From the NCBI GenBank assembly GCA_029237695.1, contig CM055265.1, positions 114,426,067-114,490,066 of the forward strand: DNA of 64,000 bases, in the 5' to 3' direction. The stretch comes from Conchocele bisecta. Its lineage: Eukaryota > Mollusca > Bivalvia > Lucinida > Thyasiridae. The position numbers and the translations under genes were made by a program. The first letter of the stretch is position 1; every line of letters starts with the position of its first letter. Below, in pieces: positions 11,903 to 22,302 of the stretch. The notes under the pieces were generated by a model, which was not told the DNA's origin, did no database searches, and was given only the letters and a program-made list of their open reading frames with translations.

Positions 11903-12368
11903 TTAAAGGTACATGTAATTCTTTATATGAATTAAGCAAGTGTATAATTGTGTCACTATTCCACAAGTTCCAAAAATTACGTGTGCCCGCTATACAGATA
12001 TAATCATTTAGTAATATTTATTTTACTGATAGTGACGCGCGGTGGTATCAGACTATTTTCATATGCAAAGGAGGCATGTATTTTTTAATTATTTATACTA
12101 TTTAAATGCGTCACCTGAAAAAAATAATATTTTCGACAGATTATATAGTATGATCATTGCACGTCAAAAAATAAATATAGAGAAAAATTGTAATGTCCGT
12201 TAACAGTTTAAGGAAACACAGTTATCGCCCCTGATTTCGCTGTGCAATTTTACGTCCGCTATGAAATGTATAATAATGCTAATCAATACGTGGGGTAATT
12301 GTGAATGAATGTTTATTGTGAAAGAAAATGTCTTTTTTTGTGCCTACTGAGTGGGCATGTACCTTTAA
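11903..12368. mobile_element. Family B TTAA-flanked MITE, copy B2
   Basis: Flanked by TTAA at 11903-11906 and 12365-12368. The interior matches B1 and B3 (GTGTCACTATTCCA, GACGCGCGGTGGTATCAG, TGCCTACTGAGTGGGCATGT at the right end). The left terminal repeat is partly deleted. Confidence 0.88.
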
Positions 12369-13200
12369 TTATAGTGCATGTATTGTAAAACAATAATTCA
12401 TATACATGTACACAAGTGTACGGTTTGTGGGGGATGCCTCCCCGACCCACCTCAGACTTATTACGGCTAAGTATGGGACCTTGACCTTGGATTTAGCCGG
12501 GGCCCGAGAATCACGTATGCGTGTGCGTGTGTGTAATTCATGTATAAATCATTTGGCCAATGGTTAATGTGTTGAAGGCACTAAATATGTGACCTTGTTC
12601 TTTGCTTATCGGGTTACCGAGGATTGTGAATATGTCATACATGTAGTATGATAGAGGACTATCCGAGGAATGGGCGTGCTAAATATGAGCATTTACGTGA
12701 AAAGAAATATACATAATTAGACAAGCTTATGACGTATATACGGGATGGACGTACGAGACGAGACGTACGATCCCGGTAGTGCTATATACCCTCATCACCA
12801 TTCGGTGGCGGGGATATAGCAAACACTAAAGTAATACTACAAATGCAATTTTATTTTTTCTCGATGTATGATACCATCATCTACGATATATTTTATATCT
12901 TATGAGATGGACTTTGGAAAGACCTTAATATACTTTTCACACATTTGTTTTAGAATGTTTGTAATAATTCCTAATTAAACTATTTTATATTCTCTGGTTC
13001 TGCATCGGTCAACGGTACAACGGCATTGGTACACGCCAAAGTCCCATAACTCCAATCACAGCCACGCATAAGTCCTTTTGAGAATCTTAAACTCCTTAGT
13101 TGAGACTAATTTGAAGTGAACTTGCAGTAGAGTTGTTTTGTTTATATTCATTTGCCAATAACGGTGTACTGATTCGAAATCCGCTGGATGCTACCTTTTC
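12369..13200. other. Non-coding stretch with a short repeat end
   Basis: No coding region. At 12725-12825, GACGTACGAGACGAGACGTAC and a GGGGATATAGC word resemble the ends of family U at 27.3 and 34.6 kb. The rest is unremarkable AT-rich sequence. Confidence 0.5.
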
Positions 13201-13960
13201 ATCCTCGAGGGTTTTTCAAAATCCAATTTGGCGTCCAAGATGGCGGTCAAATTCGGCATAGTTTTATTATTGTCGGAAAATGCTGATTCTTTTTGGCAAA
13301 TATTCACAATATTATCCAAAAAAGATGTTGAACAGCTTCGGTAAGAAATAATTGAGGTTCTCACATAATGTTCAAGATGACCTCCAAAATGGCGGCAAAA
13401 TATGTGAAAAGTGATTATTGTCGTAGAAACGCTAGGAATTGTGGAATTTTTACACGATTATATTAGGAATTATACAGAAACATGTACCAAATTATAACGT
13501 CCCATAAAGCAAAACAAGATGGTGTTCAAGATGGCGCCAAAATGTGTGATACATTTATTATTGTCTGAGAAACGCTAATTATCTTCCACACCTTAAGTTT
13601 AACCATTTCAATCCTAAGGAACTGGAATGGACTGTGATATGATAATGTTCCGACCAATCCAATGGTCACAAAATGATTTTCAGATTCGTCCATTTATGAA
13701 AAGGGGGTGTTTTTGTTCTCAAAAATATTAAAATTACTTTCTAAAAGTGCAGACCCTGATGAGACGGCTCGTTACGAGCCGGCTCATCTGGATCTGCACT
13801 TTTTGCATAAACCGATATAGCGGGATTTCGGGTTCAAAGGGTTAAGAATTATGCAGAAACGTGTATCAAATTATGAATACTATTTAACTTCCGCAAAAAA
13901 CAAGATGGCGTCCAAGATGGCAGTTAACTTTAGTAGTAGTATACTATGTCGCAAACGGAG
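13200..13960 (+). repeat. Degenerate ~140-bp tandem block bearing ATGGCGGC motifs (T1)
   Basis: Successive units carry AAGATGGCGGTC (13238), AAAATGGCGGCA (13386), AAGATGGCGCCA (13529) and AAGATGGCG (13903), each followed by a stretch like TTATTATTGTCGGAAAATGC or AATTATACAGAAACATGTAC. The core resembles the YY1 consensus AAGATGGCGGC. An inverted relative lies at 16960-17400. Element H1 interrupts the block. Confidence 0.65.
13593..13845. mobile_element. Family H element, copy H1
   Basis: Terminal repeats are TTAACCATTTCAATCC on the left and the complement of TTAACCCTTTGAACCC on the right, with TTAA words at both ends. The core has a palindrome (GATGAGACGGCTCG / CGAGCCGGCTCATC). It splits one unit of the surrounding tandem block: the right flank GAATTATGCAGAAACGTGTA matches GAATTATACAGAAACATGTA in the neighbouring uninterrupted unit. 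Confidence 0.75.
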
Positions 13961-14870
13961 ACTCTAATGGTCATTATTTACAACTTAAGATCAATTTTCC
14001 AAACATACACTGATATAAGAAATAGCATATTAACAACCAGCTTACTGTTAAGATGCTATGTCGTCCCTGTTCAAATCGTAGTAAAACGGAAACATGGAAT
14101 AAGTCAGTGTTTGTCTTCTTCTGAGCGACTGTCGTCACTTCTACCATCCGTACAGGCATTCTGTGTACAACATTGTGGCAATGAACATGTGTGTCTTGTA
14201 CAGGCATTCTGTGCACAACATCAAAATGCTACAAGTCGCATAAGTTGCTTCGGTGCCACTTACGGCACGCCAGTACAGGCAACTGATTGTCAGACAATAA
14301 AACCTAACACATACAGTTCCAAATAGAAAAACAAAGCATTGTTATCCCCATTCGAATGCACCTAGTGTGCTCCTTGCTTGCTGCAACGTCGTAGCGTATC
14401 ACGCTCAGTGATAGCTTTCAATACGTCAGCATGTTGGAGTGGTCATCGATAACCGCCTCACACAAAATGAATTTGAAGAATATTCCCATATAAAATTTAG
14501 ATTAATGGGACTTTTTCTAATACATGTATCAACTATATAAACATTATTTAAACACTTTTCTATGTGTAGTTGCAACAGTTAATGGCTTTTATTTATTTAA
14601 AGAAATGTCAACATTTCTGCATTTTTACAACGAAAATGTAAGCAAGTGTCAACAGGATTTCCCTGGATTCACGCCTAATCCATGTGATTACCCATCTGAA
14701 ATATAGTTTATTATATACCGACATAGTGTCATCCTGATTCTCCCACTTTTATTAAAACTGGTAAAATGCAATGTGGGAGATTCAGGATTGATACTGTTTT
14801 GTTATTTTCAACTAGATGGTCGGTAAATCCGACAAATGCTGCCCGATGACGCCATGATTGAAGTCATTGA
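13961..14870. other. Non-coding stretch
   Basis: A 126-codon plus-strand frame starts at 13946 inside the tandem block and shows VQAFC-QH twice, but nothing supports it as a gene. A short inverted repeat (CATCCTGATTCTCCCAC / GTGGGAGATTCAGGAT) lies at 14728-14795. Confidence 0.5.
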
Positions 14871-15300
14871 CACTGAGTATTGGTGTAGTATGCTTATTAA
14901 TCACAATAAATGGTGATAAATATGTATATGAAGTTTCACATCATAATTTCAATTGGTAAAAAAGATAAATTCTAGAAAGGTTTAACACAATGTTTTGTTT
15001 ATTAGTCACAATAAATATGTGGATGCTAATTTGAATTGGATTGAATTTGAAAAACTTAACATAAAACTTAACAAAATGTTTAAAGTCATTTGACCTTGAC
15101 ATTGGGCTCCTGGGTAGCATGGGTAGGGTATGCAAAGAAAATATTGATGTTGATCACTGTGTATATGAAGTTTCAAGTTGATATCCCATGCAGTGACAGT
15201 TGATATCCCATGCAGTCAATTTGAAAGCTTTAACGTAAGCTTAAAAACAATGTATAAGTAATTTGACCTTGGGCAGCATGGGTATACAATCAAAATATTA
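14870..15300 (+). repeat. Degenerate tandem repeat with TTTGACCTTG segments
   Basis: Units share AAGTTTCAAGTTGATATCCC / GTATATGAAGTTTCA, CTTAACATAAACTTAA and TCATTTGACCTTGACATTGG, ending with GCATGGGTA. Similar sequence occurs at 58.9-59.2 kb. Non-coding. Confidence 0.65.
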
Positions 15301-15301
15301 G

Positions 15302-15517
15302 ATTTGCTGCCATATTATTTGCTGTAAGTGTCAAACCATCCAAGTGGTGAAACTGTCCGATAACATGTACAAACTAAGATGGCGGAGATGGCAACTCGAT
15401 GCTATGTATAATATATTCCAAGAAGAACAGGGTCAGAGATACTTTACATAGATATTCAGTCACATGTATGATTCCACTACATTTGAAACAGGTCGCATTA
15501 TATACAGTCAGTCCTTA
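15302..15517 (+). repeat. Dispersed repeat family J, copy 2
   Basis: Second copy of 11581-11805, with few substitutions. It ends near ATACAGTCAGTCCTTAAATA. Confidence 0.85.
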
Positions 15518-15746
15518 AATAATACTATGACCTGCCATTCCGACATTCCACTGTTTCTGTGAAGCTATGTAGGAGCTGGTTTTACAGGTAGGACATGTTG
15601 AAGTGCACATGATAGTAAACAGGCACGACGAGCTCGCCATGTTATAATCGGATATGTGGTGTTTATTATGCACATACATTATAAACACATTCATTTTGAC
15701 AAGTAGCAGAGCCCTAAGAGCACTACGTAAGTATATGTGAACAAGT

Positions 15747-16632
15747 ATGATGACAGGGCCATTGACATTTATGCCACCAGTGAGAAGTCTGATCCTAAAA
15801 GCATCCCATCTTCCAGTTATTCACGCAATAATCAGCAGTGATACAGTCAGCTTCATGTTTGGAAAGGGGAACACATTTGTTGCCACAACGATCGATGATA
15901 AATATTGGCACAGATTTGAAACTGCTTGATGGGACATATGTATCGCTTGAGGAAGTCGTAAGAATTGGTGTACGATTGTGGGTATGTTCAGCAAAAGGCA
16001 AGGCTACGTCCATAACTGAGTTACTTAACTCTATATTGTTACACGACTGCCGTTGTTTGACACCGCTCAAAGCCGTGTTCAAGCGTACAGGAAGTGCTGC
16101 TTGACAATGGTTGTGGACAATACTCACTCCGGGGCCAAGCCAAAACCTACGTAATGCATATGTGTCATGACGTTACTAGAACGCGCCATTACGTCACCAG
16201 ACCAGTTCGCAACGGTCGCACTGAAAGTTTGAAATTGATGTCGCTGCATCACGCGACGTTTACTGTGCCCCCGGAATCTGTATGTGCAAATCAGCTGTTT
16301 GAATGAAGCATATTATCACAGCACAGAAAGTACAGTATATATATATATGCTCAAATTACACGATATTTCCCACGCAAATGTAACAATGACGTTCGACCAT
16401 GTCCAGCCGTGGGTAAACGTTTGCGTGCCCCTCGGGAACTGTTTGAACCGGCGGCATACAGCCTTTGGGTTCAAACAGTTCCCTCGTGCCACGGCAAACG
16501 TTTACGCACGGCTGAACATTGTCGAACCTTATACTCGCCAGTAGTAATGACACATCGAAGATCAAAAGTCTACTATTAACCGAGTCCGCTTTGGCTGAAC
16601 TCACAGACAACACTTTGGAAAGCATCGGATAA
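15747..16632 (+). pseudogene. Unrecognised protein-coding remnant split by element F1
   Basis: Two blocks of good coding sequence flank element F1. The first (15747-16035) encodes SLILKASHLPVIHAIISSD and FMFGKGNTFVATTIDDK. After a one-base frame change near 15901 it continues LLDGTYVSLEEVVRIGVRLW and SAKGKATSITELLNSI. The second (16534-16632) continues in the same frame with KIKSLLLTESALAELTDNTL and a TAA at 16630-16632. F1 plus its TATA duplication is 498 bases, a multiple of three, but F1 itself has stops. I do not recognise the family, and the upstream beginning is unknown. GTAAGT at 15727 could be a splice donor of an earlier exon. It could be a decayed host gene or part of a transposon. 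Confidence 0.5.
16036..16529 (-). mobile_element. Family F hairpin-plus-tail element, copy F1
   Basis: The tail (16036-16390) starts TTGTTACACGACTGCC and contains CCATTACGTCACCAGACC. A hairpin (16391-16529) follows, with arms GTTCGACCATGTCCAGCCG and its complement. TATA occurs on both sides (16032-16035 and 16530-16533), consistent with a target duplication, and the flanks join into one reading frame. Other copies lie at 19.0, 19.6 and 54.9 kb. Confidence 0.85.
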
Positions 16633-16959
16633 GTGGTCCGTTGGATGGGATATAGTTACCGATATATCCACATGTCACAAGTCACGAGGTAGCATTTTCT
16701 TGCACAATTGCTGCAAGTTTATGCCACTTGACAGCTGTACAAACCACCCACAAAGTCAGATGAAACTGACATGGATGGCGAAGATGAAGACAGAAGTCCA
16801 GAATACGACACTCAATTCCATGATATTGTTTGTTTTTTCGAGATTTGAGCATTTTTGTCTGCCTAATAGACATGTCATCTTATATTATACAATGCTACTA
16901 CACATACCCGTGTATTTCTGGACATTGTAAGTTGTACACAGTTCAAATTGTCTTCTTAT

Positions 16960-17400
16960 GACATAATATACAAAATTTAGCCATCTTGTTTTGTTTTATG
17001 AGACGTTAAATAGTATTAATAAATCGACACATATTTTTGCATGCTTCTTTAAATAAATAATAGTGTGAAGATTCCGTAAAATAAATAGCGTTTTTCCGAA
17101 AACAACTACATGTAATTGTTTTTCCGACAATAATAAATTTCTCAGACAGTTTGCCGCCATCTTGGACGCCATGTTGAATTTATATCAGAAACCCAATCAA
17201 TTATATTCTAAAACTGTCCAGAATCTTTCTCAGACTAATATTTTGAAACATGTCCGACATATTCACACAATAATATAAATGATAAATTTGGTCGCCATCT
17301 TTGACGCCATCTTCAATTTTGAAAAACGGCGGATAAGGATTGACAAAAAAGAAAGATAAAAATGTCATTAGTACTCTATTCAAAATCAACGTCGACTAAT
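16960..17400 (-). repeat. Motif-bearing tandem block T2 (inverse of T1)
   Basis: Contains GCCGCCATCTTGGACGCCAT (17153-17172) and GTCGCCATCTTTGACGCCAT (17290-17310) with spacers that match the reverse complement of T1 units (for example GACAATAATAAATT). Non-coding. Confidence 0.6.
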
Positions 17401-17948
17401 TAGTTGAGCCTGATCATTGCATATGCTCAACCAATCAGTGTGCGGGATCCGGTGCGAATCGCGTAGATGAATGGAATGTTTTTTGGTCTATTTTGATGGG
17501 CTGTTTAGTCGATATTGGAAACCACACGGCCGTTAGAATGACTATCTCTATTGCAGACGCAATTAGCATATCCAGGGCTGCTGAAGCTGTATGATGGCTA
17601 GTGGTCGAGTTCAACAACTTTCGTGGATCATTTTCCTATTTATTCTCTCTTTTCTTCACATAATGTCATACATATGCGGCATGTCGTTTACAATAAATAC
17701 ATACGACCAAATTGGTCTGATATAGTAGCGAAGCAAAATATTGCTATGACAAAAATAACCAATTTTGAGGGTTTTGGGTGGCCATGTTGAAATGGTCATA
17801 CAACATTTTCCTCAAGGATGCCAGAGTGGCATCCGGCGGATCCTGATTCAGGACGCATTGAATTATCATAATCCATAAAAAACGTTAGTAGTAATTCAAC
17901 ACAAGGTTAAGCTATTTGTAGGGGTCCAACATCCTGACTACCTTTCCA
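17401..17948. other. Non-coding stretch, no gene seen
   Basis: Only short frames. No dispersed repeat of this window was recognised here. Confidence 0.5.
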
Positions 17949-18117
17949 GGGCCCGGTTTTTCAAAACATCAGTTAGCTTAACGGACTGTTAAATCCATAA
18001 CTGAATGGTTAAAATCTCTGTTTTAACAGAGATTTTAACCATTCAGTTAAAGATTTAACAGTCCGTTAAGGATTTAACAGTCTGTTAAGCTAACTGGTGT
18101 TTTGAACAACTGGGCCC
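17949..18117. mobile_element. Palindromic MITE with GGGCCC ends
   Basis: The whole 169 bases fold back. The left arm GGGCCCGGTTTTTCAAAACA pairs with a right arm ending TTTTGAACAACTGGGCCC, and the centre is AACAGAGATTTTAACC-type. An internal direct duplication, TTAACAGTCCGTTAAGGATT and variants, lies in the right arm. Confidence 0.8.
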
Positions 18118-18359
18118 AGATGTCCTTCTTTGGTAATTGTTATTTTCAGAAAAAAATACCCTTGCCATACCGGTAATGCGCACGACCGGGATGTGCGTGA
18201 CCTCTTCCGCTTAGGTAAAAAGAAGTGAAAATAGTAGAAGAATCCAGGACCGAACATTTCCAGAAAGCCAAACCTGATTTCGTCTAAAGATCATGATCAA
18301 AAACCTAAAATGCCGACGGTAATAGAATGAGGGTTGATAAAAAACATTAAAAAGTTTAT

Positions 18360-18510
18360 TTGATCACAGTATGTTGACTTGCTGTGATAATTTATCACGT
18401 TATGTCGACATAATTTATATCAAAATGTCGACATAGTTTCACGTAATGTCGACATGTCGTGATATTTAAGTCGACATGTTGCGATAAGTTATGTCAACAT
18501 CTTGAGGGTA
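18360..18510. repeat. Cluster of ATGTCGACAT palindromes
   Basis: The 10-base palindrome ATGTCGACAT or close variants occur five or six times in 150 bases, separated by TTATCAC / GTGATA words. A related fragment lies at 32930-33000, ending in the same CCACCATACTAATCA-like flank. Confidence 0.7.
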
Positions 18511-18646
18511 AAGATATGCCACCATACATATCAGTCGTTGCCGTCTTCCGTCATAGTAAGTTCTCGTGAAGTCACGAACTCGGTCGGCTCTTTCGGAATG
18601 CGAAATAAACATTTCTGTACCGATAATTGAAATAATCAAGGTGTAT

Positions 18647-18984
18647 GATCACGTGGTTACAACAACAACAACAAGTACTCAAACTTTCAGAAGCCCTCCG
18701 ATTCAAAGTACATATTATTTTATTTTGTCCTTATTATGTAACGGATTTTGATGAAATATGAAGTATCAAACGCGCCTTGTTAAGCTGCATTTGGTGGTCT
18801 CGGTACTTATAAACCCAAACTTCTATCGTTTTTACGAAGAATCGATTTCCGTGTCTACTGACATAAGTATGTTTCGAACTCCCGGGACCACCAAATGCAG
18901 CTCATGAAGATATTTCATCAAAATCCGTTTATTAGCGCTTTCAACAGTTTGAGCCATTGTTGTTGTTGTTGTAACCACGTGACC
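18647..18984. mobile_element. Palindromic element M, full copy
   Basis: Arms GATCACGTGGTTACAACAAC and GTTGTAACCACGTGACC enclose nested inverted repeats (AACGGATTTTGATGAAATAT, GCTGCATTTGGTGGTC). A left-half copy lies at 22906-23060. Non-coding. Confidence 0.8.
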
Positions 18985-19028
18985 ATGCTACTAATATAGT
19001 AAACCAATGCATGTGTAGTATAATTATT

Positions 19029-19520
19029 AGGTTCGACCATGTCCAACCTTGGGTTAGTGTTTGCCGTGGCACGAGGGAACTGTTTGAACGCCAGGGCCGT
19101 AGGCCGCGGGTTCAAACAGTTCCCAAGTGCCACGACAAACGTTTAGCCACGGCTGGAAATGGTCGAACGTTATTGTTACATTTCCGTCGGAAATATCATG
19201 CAATTTGAGCATATATACAGTACTTTTGGTACTTTGATAACCCGTTCTATTCAAACAGCAGATTTACACATACATATTCCGGGGCCACAGCACACGTCGC
19301 GTGATCCTACGCATCAATTTCAAAATTTCAGTGCGACCGTTGTGAACTGGTCTGGTGACGTAATGGCGCGCTCTAGTAACGTCATGAGATACAGTCATGC
19401 ATTACTTTGGTGTTGGTTTGGTCCCGAAATGAGCATTGTCTACAGCCATGGTCAAACAGCACGCGCTGTACGTTTGATCACGGCCGTGAGCGGTGTCGAA
19501 CAACGGCAATCATGTAACAA
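19029..19520 (+). mobile_element. Family F element, copy F2
   Basis: The hairpin (19029-19170) is followed by the tail ending GGCAATCATGTAACAA. Tail landmarks are TTCCGGGGCCACAG, GGTGACGTAATGGCGCG, CCCGAAATGAGCATTG and GTGAGCGGTGTCGAACAACG. Sequence to about 19640 beyond the tail also recurs next to F4 at 54.9 kb. Confidence 0.85.
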
Positions 19521-19642
19521 TGGACGTTCGTTATGTTACATGTATCATGGTTATATAGCATGATCTATTACAATCATACAACACGAGTAAATGTAAATGA
19601 GGTCGTTGCAGAAGACGTGTTTGGTGATGAATGTAGTTTAAT

Positions 19643-19970
19643 TAACATGCAATTTAAACATATATATGTAGTACTTTCGGTACTTTGATAATCTACTCCA
19701 TTCAAACAGATGATTTACATATGCATATTCCGGGGCAACAGTACACGTCGCGTGATGCAACCGCGCCAATTTCAAAAGTTCAGTGCTACCGTTGTTAACT
19801 GGTCTGATGACGTAATGGCGCGTTGTAATAACGTCATGAGACACATACATTACGTAGGTGTTGGCCTGGCCCCGAAATGAGCATTGTTTACAGCCATCGT
19901 CAAACAGCATGCGCTGATCGTTTGAACCCGGCTGTGAGCGGTATCGAACAATGGCAGTCATGTAACAATA
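19643..19970 (+). mobile_element. Family F tail without hairpin, copy F3
   Basis: Matches the F2 tail from CATGCAATTTAAACATATA to CATGTAACAATA, with GATGACGTAATGGCGCG and CCCGAAATGAGCATTGT intact. The hairpin half is absent, so the tail alone is either a deletion derivative or an ancestral form. Confidence 0.8.
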
Positions 19971-20060
19971 TGCATTCAACCCTTACATTTAATGTTGCCG
20001 TCTGCTGTTTATACCTCCTGGCATACAAAGTATGTGTGGTGCGTATATATAGTTGTCGTA

Positions 20061-20080
20061 TGTCCGTCCGTCCGTCCGTA
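20061..20080. repeat. (GTCC)n microsatellite
   Basis: Four to five GTCC units. Confidence 0.9.
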
Positions 20081-20254
20081 AGTTTTGCGTTCAATGTTTT
20101 GTTTGTCGGTCCAGGAAGCGGTCGGGTGTATCCGTGAGCCTCTTCTCATCTCTCTAGTTATGCTATCTGTTCGTCTTTCTCATCAAAACATGACTCAATA
20201 GTACTTTACAATCATTTCCAATGAAAATGATTCTAAAGTATTGTCAAAATATGT

Positions 20255-20260
20255 TTTATT
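20255..20260 (-). promoter_or_regulatory. AATAAA polyadenylation signal of the 237-aa gene
   Basis: TTTATT on the plus strand reads AATAAA on the minus strand, about 25 bases beyond the TAG stop. It is positioned as a 3'-end signal for the 20285-20998 gene. Confidence 0.55.
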
Positions 20261-20284
20261 GAGAGAAAAAGGCAACATATAAAA

Positions 20285-20998
20285 CTACAGCATTCTACGA
20301 GTTAATGAAGCAATATTAGACAAATATGGAAGTTTTGTTGTATGCGTCTGTTGGCGATTGCGTTTCTTTCTGCGCTTATTCCTAGTTTTATTCGGTTTAC
20401 TGTTACAGTAGCTTTTAATGTTCTTTGGCTTATTGACAATCGTGACCTTTGCTATAACCTCGTCGTTCTCCGGCTTTCCGTGTGTACCCGTCACCCTTAC
20501 CGGATCATAATCCGGGGAATTCCTAGTTACACATACGTCATGATCCAGGAACCTGCCCGGAGGACTTCCTATGTCATACGCGTAAGCATCGCCTGTAATG
20601 TTTTGATTCGACCCGTGTATGTTGTTGATATTTGGTAAGAAATGCACATTACGTGAGCGACTCTCTGTTTCAATGTCATCGTTTTTAGCCTTAGTCTTAC
20701 ATCTTTTAGGTAGGTTGTCATCTGCAAAAGAAGTTCTACTAACGAATTCTGATTTTGTATGCCTCGTGGGTGATTCGTGAATATCTGTAGACAGATCGAC
20801 GTTGTCAAATATATTCCTCAGTTCCTCTTTCACGTACTTGATCCTTTCTTCAATCTTCTTTACGGATTTACGCTTTTTTAAGTCCAGTTCAGTAATCACA
20901 CGTAGTAGTTGCTCGTCGGCTCGTTTGTTGTTGCGATCGACTTTTACCGTGGCCGTTGGCAAAAACCAGGGCGTAGGCATCGCCGTCGTTCCCGCCAT
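20285..20998 (-). CDS. Hypothetical 237-aa basic protein with N-terminal coiled coil
   Basis: Complete intronless frame, ATG at 20998 and TAG at 20285-20287. The start is well supported: the context is GGAAATGG (A at -3, G at +4) and a TGA lies in frame nine bases upstream. Residues about 25-65 are rich in heptad-like K/E/L (LDLKKRKSVKKIEERIKYVK), so a short coiled coil is likely. The middle is polar and low in hydrophobics. The C-terminus has a strongly basic run (KTRNKRRKKRNRQQ) that could be a nuclear localisation or nucleic-acid-binding segment. No signal peptide or membrane helix is visible. I do not recognise the family. An intronless gene among repeats could be a host gene, a retrocopy, or a gag-like ORF of a transposon. 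The minus-strand AATAAA downstream supports transcription. Confidence 0.6.
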   Translation of the reverse strand: MAGTTAMPTPWFLPTATVKVDRNNKRADEQLLRVITELDLKKRKSVKKIEERIKYVKEELRNIFDNVDLSTDIHESPTRHTKSEFVSRTSFADDNLPKRCKTKAKNDDIETESRSRNVHFLPNINNIHGSNQNITGDAYAYDIGSPPGRFLDHDVCVTRNSPDYDPVRVTGTHGKPENDEVIAKVTIVNKPKNIKSYCNSKPNKTRNKRRKKRNRQQTHTTKLPYLSNIASLTRRML

Positions 20999-21178
20999 TT
21001 CCGCTCACGTCGGCGGTTGTCAAGGTGACGGAATCCTTGCCCCTTCCTCAGAATGTTAGAATCTGAAATTCAAAATAAATCGAGAATACACAATGGTATG
21101 CGTTTATATTGCCCAGACTATCAACATTTCTGAACATCTATCGACAATGCCTACTCGCAATCAAGCATTTTGATTGTC

Positions 21179-21208
21179 GGAGCCTGAGCTGCAGCACAGC
21201 TCAGGCTC
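21179..21208. repeat. Small perfect palindrome
   Basis: GAGCCTGAGCTG and CAGCTCAGGCTC flank a five-base centre; function unknown. Confidence 0.7.
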
Positions 21209-21285
21209 AGCATCTCAAGCTGCTTCATTTCAAGCACACTCTTCATTCAAGTATTTTGAAATTAAGAACTTGACACATATTGACA

Positions 21286-21788
21286 AGATTAGCGCAGGCG
21301 GTCATTAAACAAATTAAATCCAAAAAAATATTTAAATTTAAGTACATTTTCATCAATAATAAAAAAGCTAGCCTCTCTGTTTCTTTTTTATTTGATGAAA
21401 TTCCGTCAATTATTGATTTTATTGCGAAAAAAATGTTTTCCTATGGGAATTTAACATGGGGGCTAAAGATAGATTGTTTGAAATAATTTTCGAATTTGGG
21501 CACCGAACTTCAAAATTTAACTTTTGTTTTCTTAGTTACATCATTTCAAAGTTATGTAGCCGGGTTTCGGAGTCAATTTCCACAATTTGTCTGTTTTTTA
21601 CTCCTCCATAACGTCTTCCACCTCTTTTTTCCCCATGTTGTATTCCCATTTATAAAATCAATAGTTGATGGAATTTCATCAAACAAAACATGTTGGGGAG
21701 GGTGACTGTTTTATTACTGGTGAAAAAGTACTCGCATTTAAATATATTTTTAGATTTAATGTGTTTAACAGCTAACAGTTCGTCAGCA
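21286..21788. mobile_element. Palindromic element N, copy 1
   Basis: Arms carry TTAAACAAATTAAATCC, AAGTACATTTTCATCAATAA and GAATTTAACATGGGGGC, with their complements on the right (TTTAGATTTAATGTGTTTAA). Element 24609-25072 has the same order. Non-coding. Confidence 0.75.
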
Positions 21789-21805
21789 GAAAAAAAAGAT
21801 TGTGT

Positions 21806-22070
21806 TTTATCCCGTCAACACAGTGCGTATGTGCCGTGAAACACGGTGCCGTCAAACATTTTTGATATCCAGTCAATACTATTTTTGCATTTTACAGCCA
21901 TTTGTAGGTGTTGACGGGATAGACAGAATAGTAGGTTAAAGCCGTGAATGGGAAATATATCTGGCGCGGCACGGAAACGGGATGTGCTCAGCAGAGCTTC
22001 GCCCATCCCGTTTCCTGAGCCTTGCCAGATATTTTGTTCCCATTCACGGCACTAACCTACTATTCTCTAT
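21806..22070 (-). mobile_element. Family E hairpin-plus-tail element, copy E1
   Basis: The tail is TTTATCCCGTCAACACAG to GTAGGTGTTGACGGGATA (inverted ends). It joins a hairpin whose arms are AATAGTAGGTTAAAGCCG and CGGCACTAACCTACTATTCT. Other copies lie at 42.9, 50.0 and 54.0 kb. Non-coding. Confidence 0.85.
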
Positions 22071-22302
22071 GTGTATTGCTATCAAGTGTATCAGGAGATG
22101 CTACGAATAAACGCGTGGGAATTCCGAGACTCGGCTGATAAACTTGATATAAAAATAAATGATGTTAAAGGGGCATATCAGAATTTTTGAAAACATACTG
22201 TAAAAAAATTAAAATCATGGCCCTGTGTAAAGTGGTTTAGCTGAAGATATATGACGAAACTAGAACCGCTGGGTTGTTTCTATATAGGTACATACATATT
22301 TC

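Noticed and set aside
13946..14326. 126-codon frame with internal VQAFC-QH repeats
   Set aside because: It begins inside a repeat block, lacks a good start context and shows no conserved motif.
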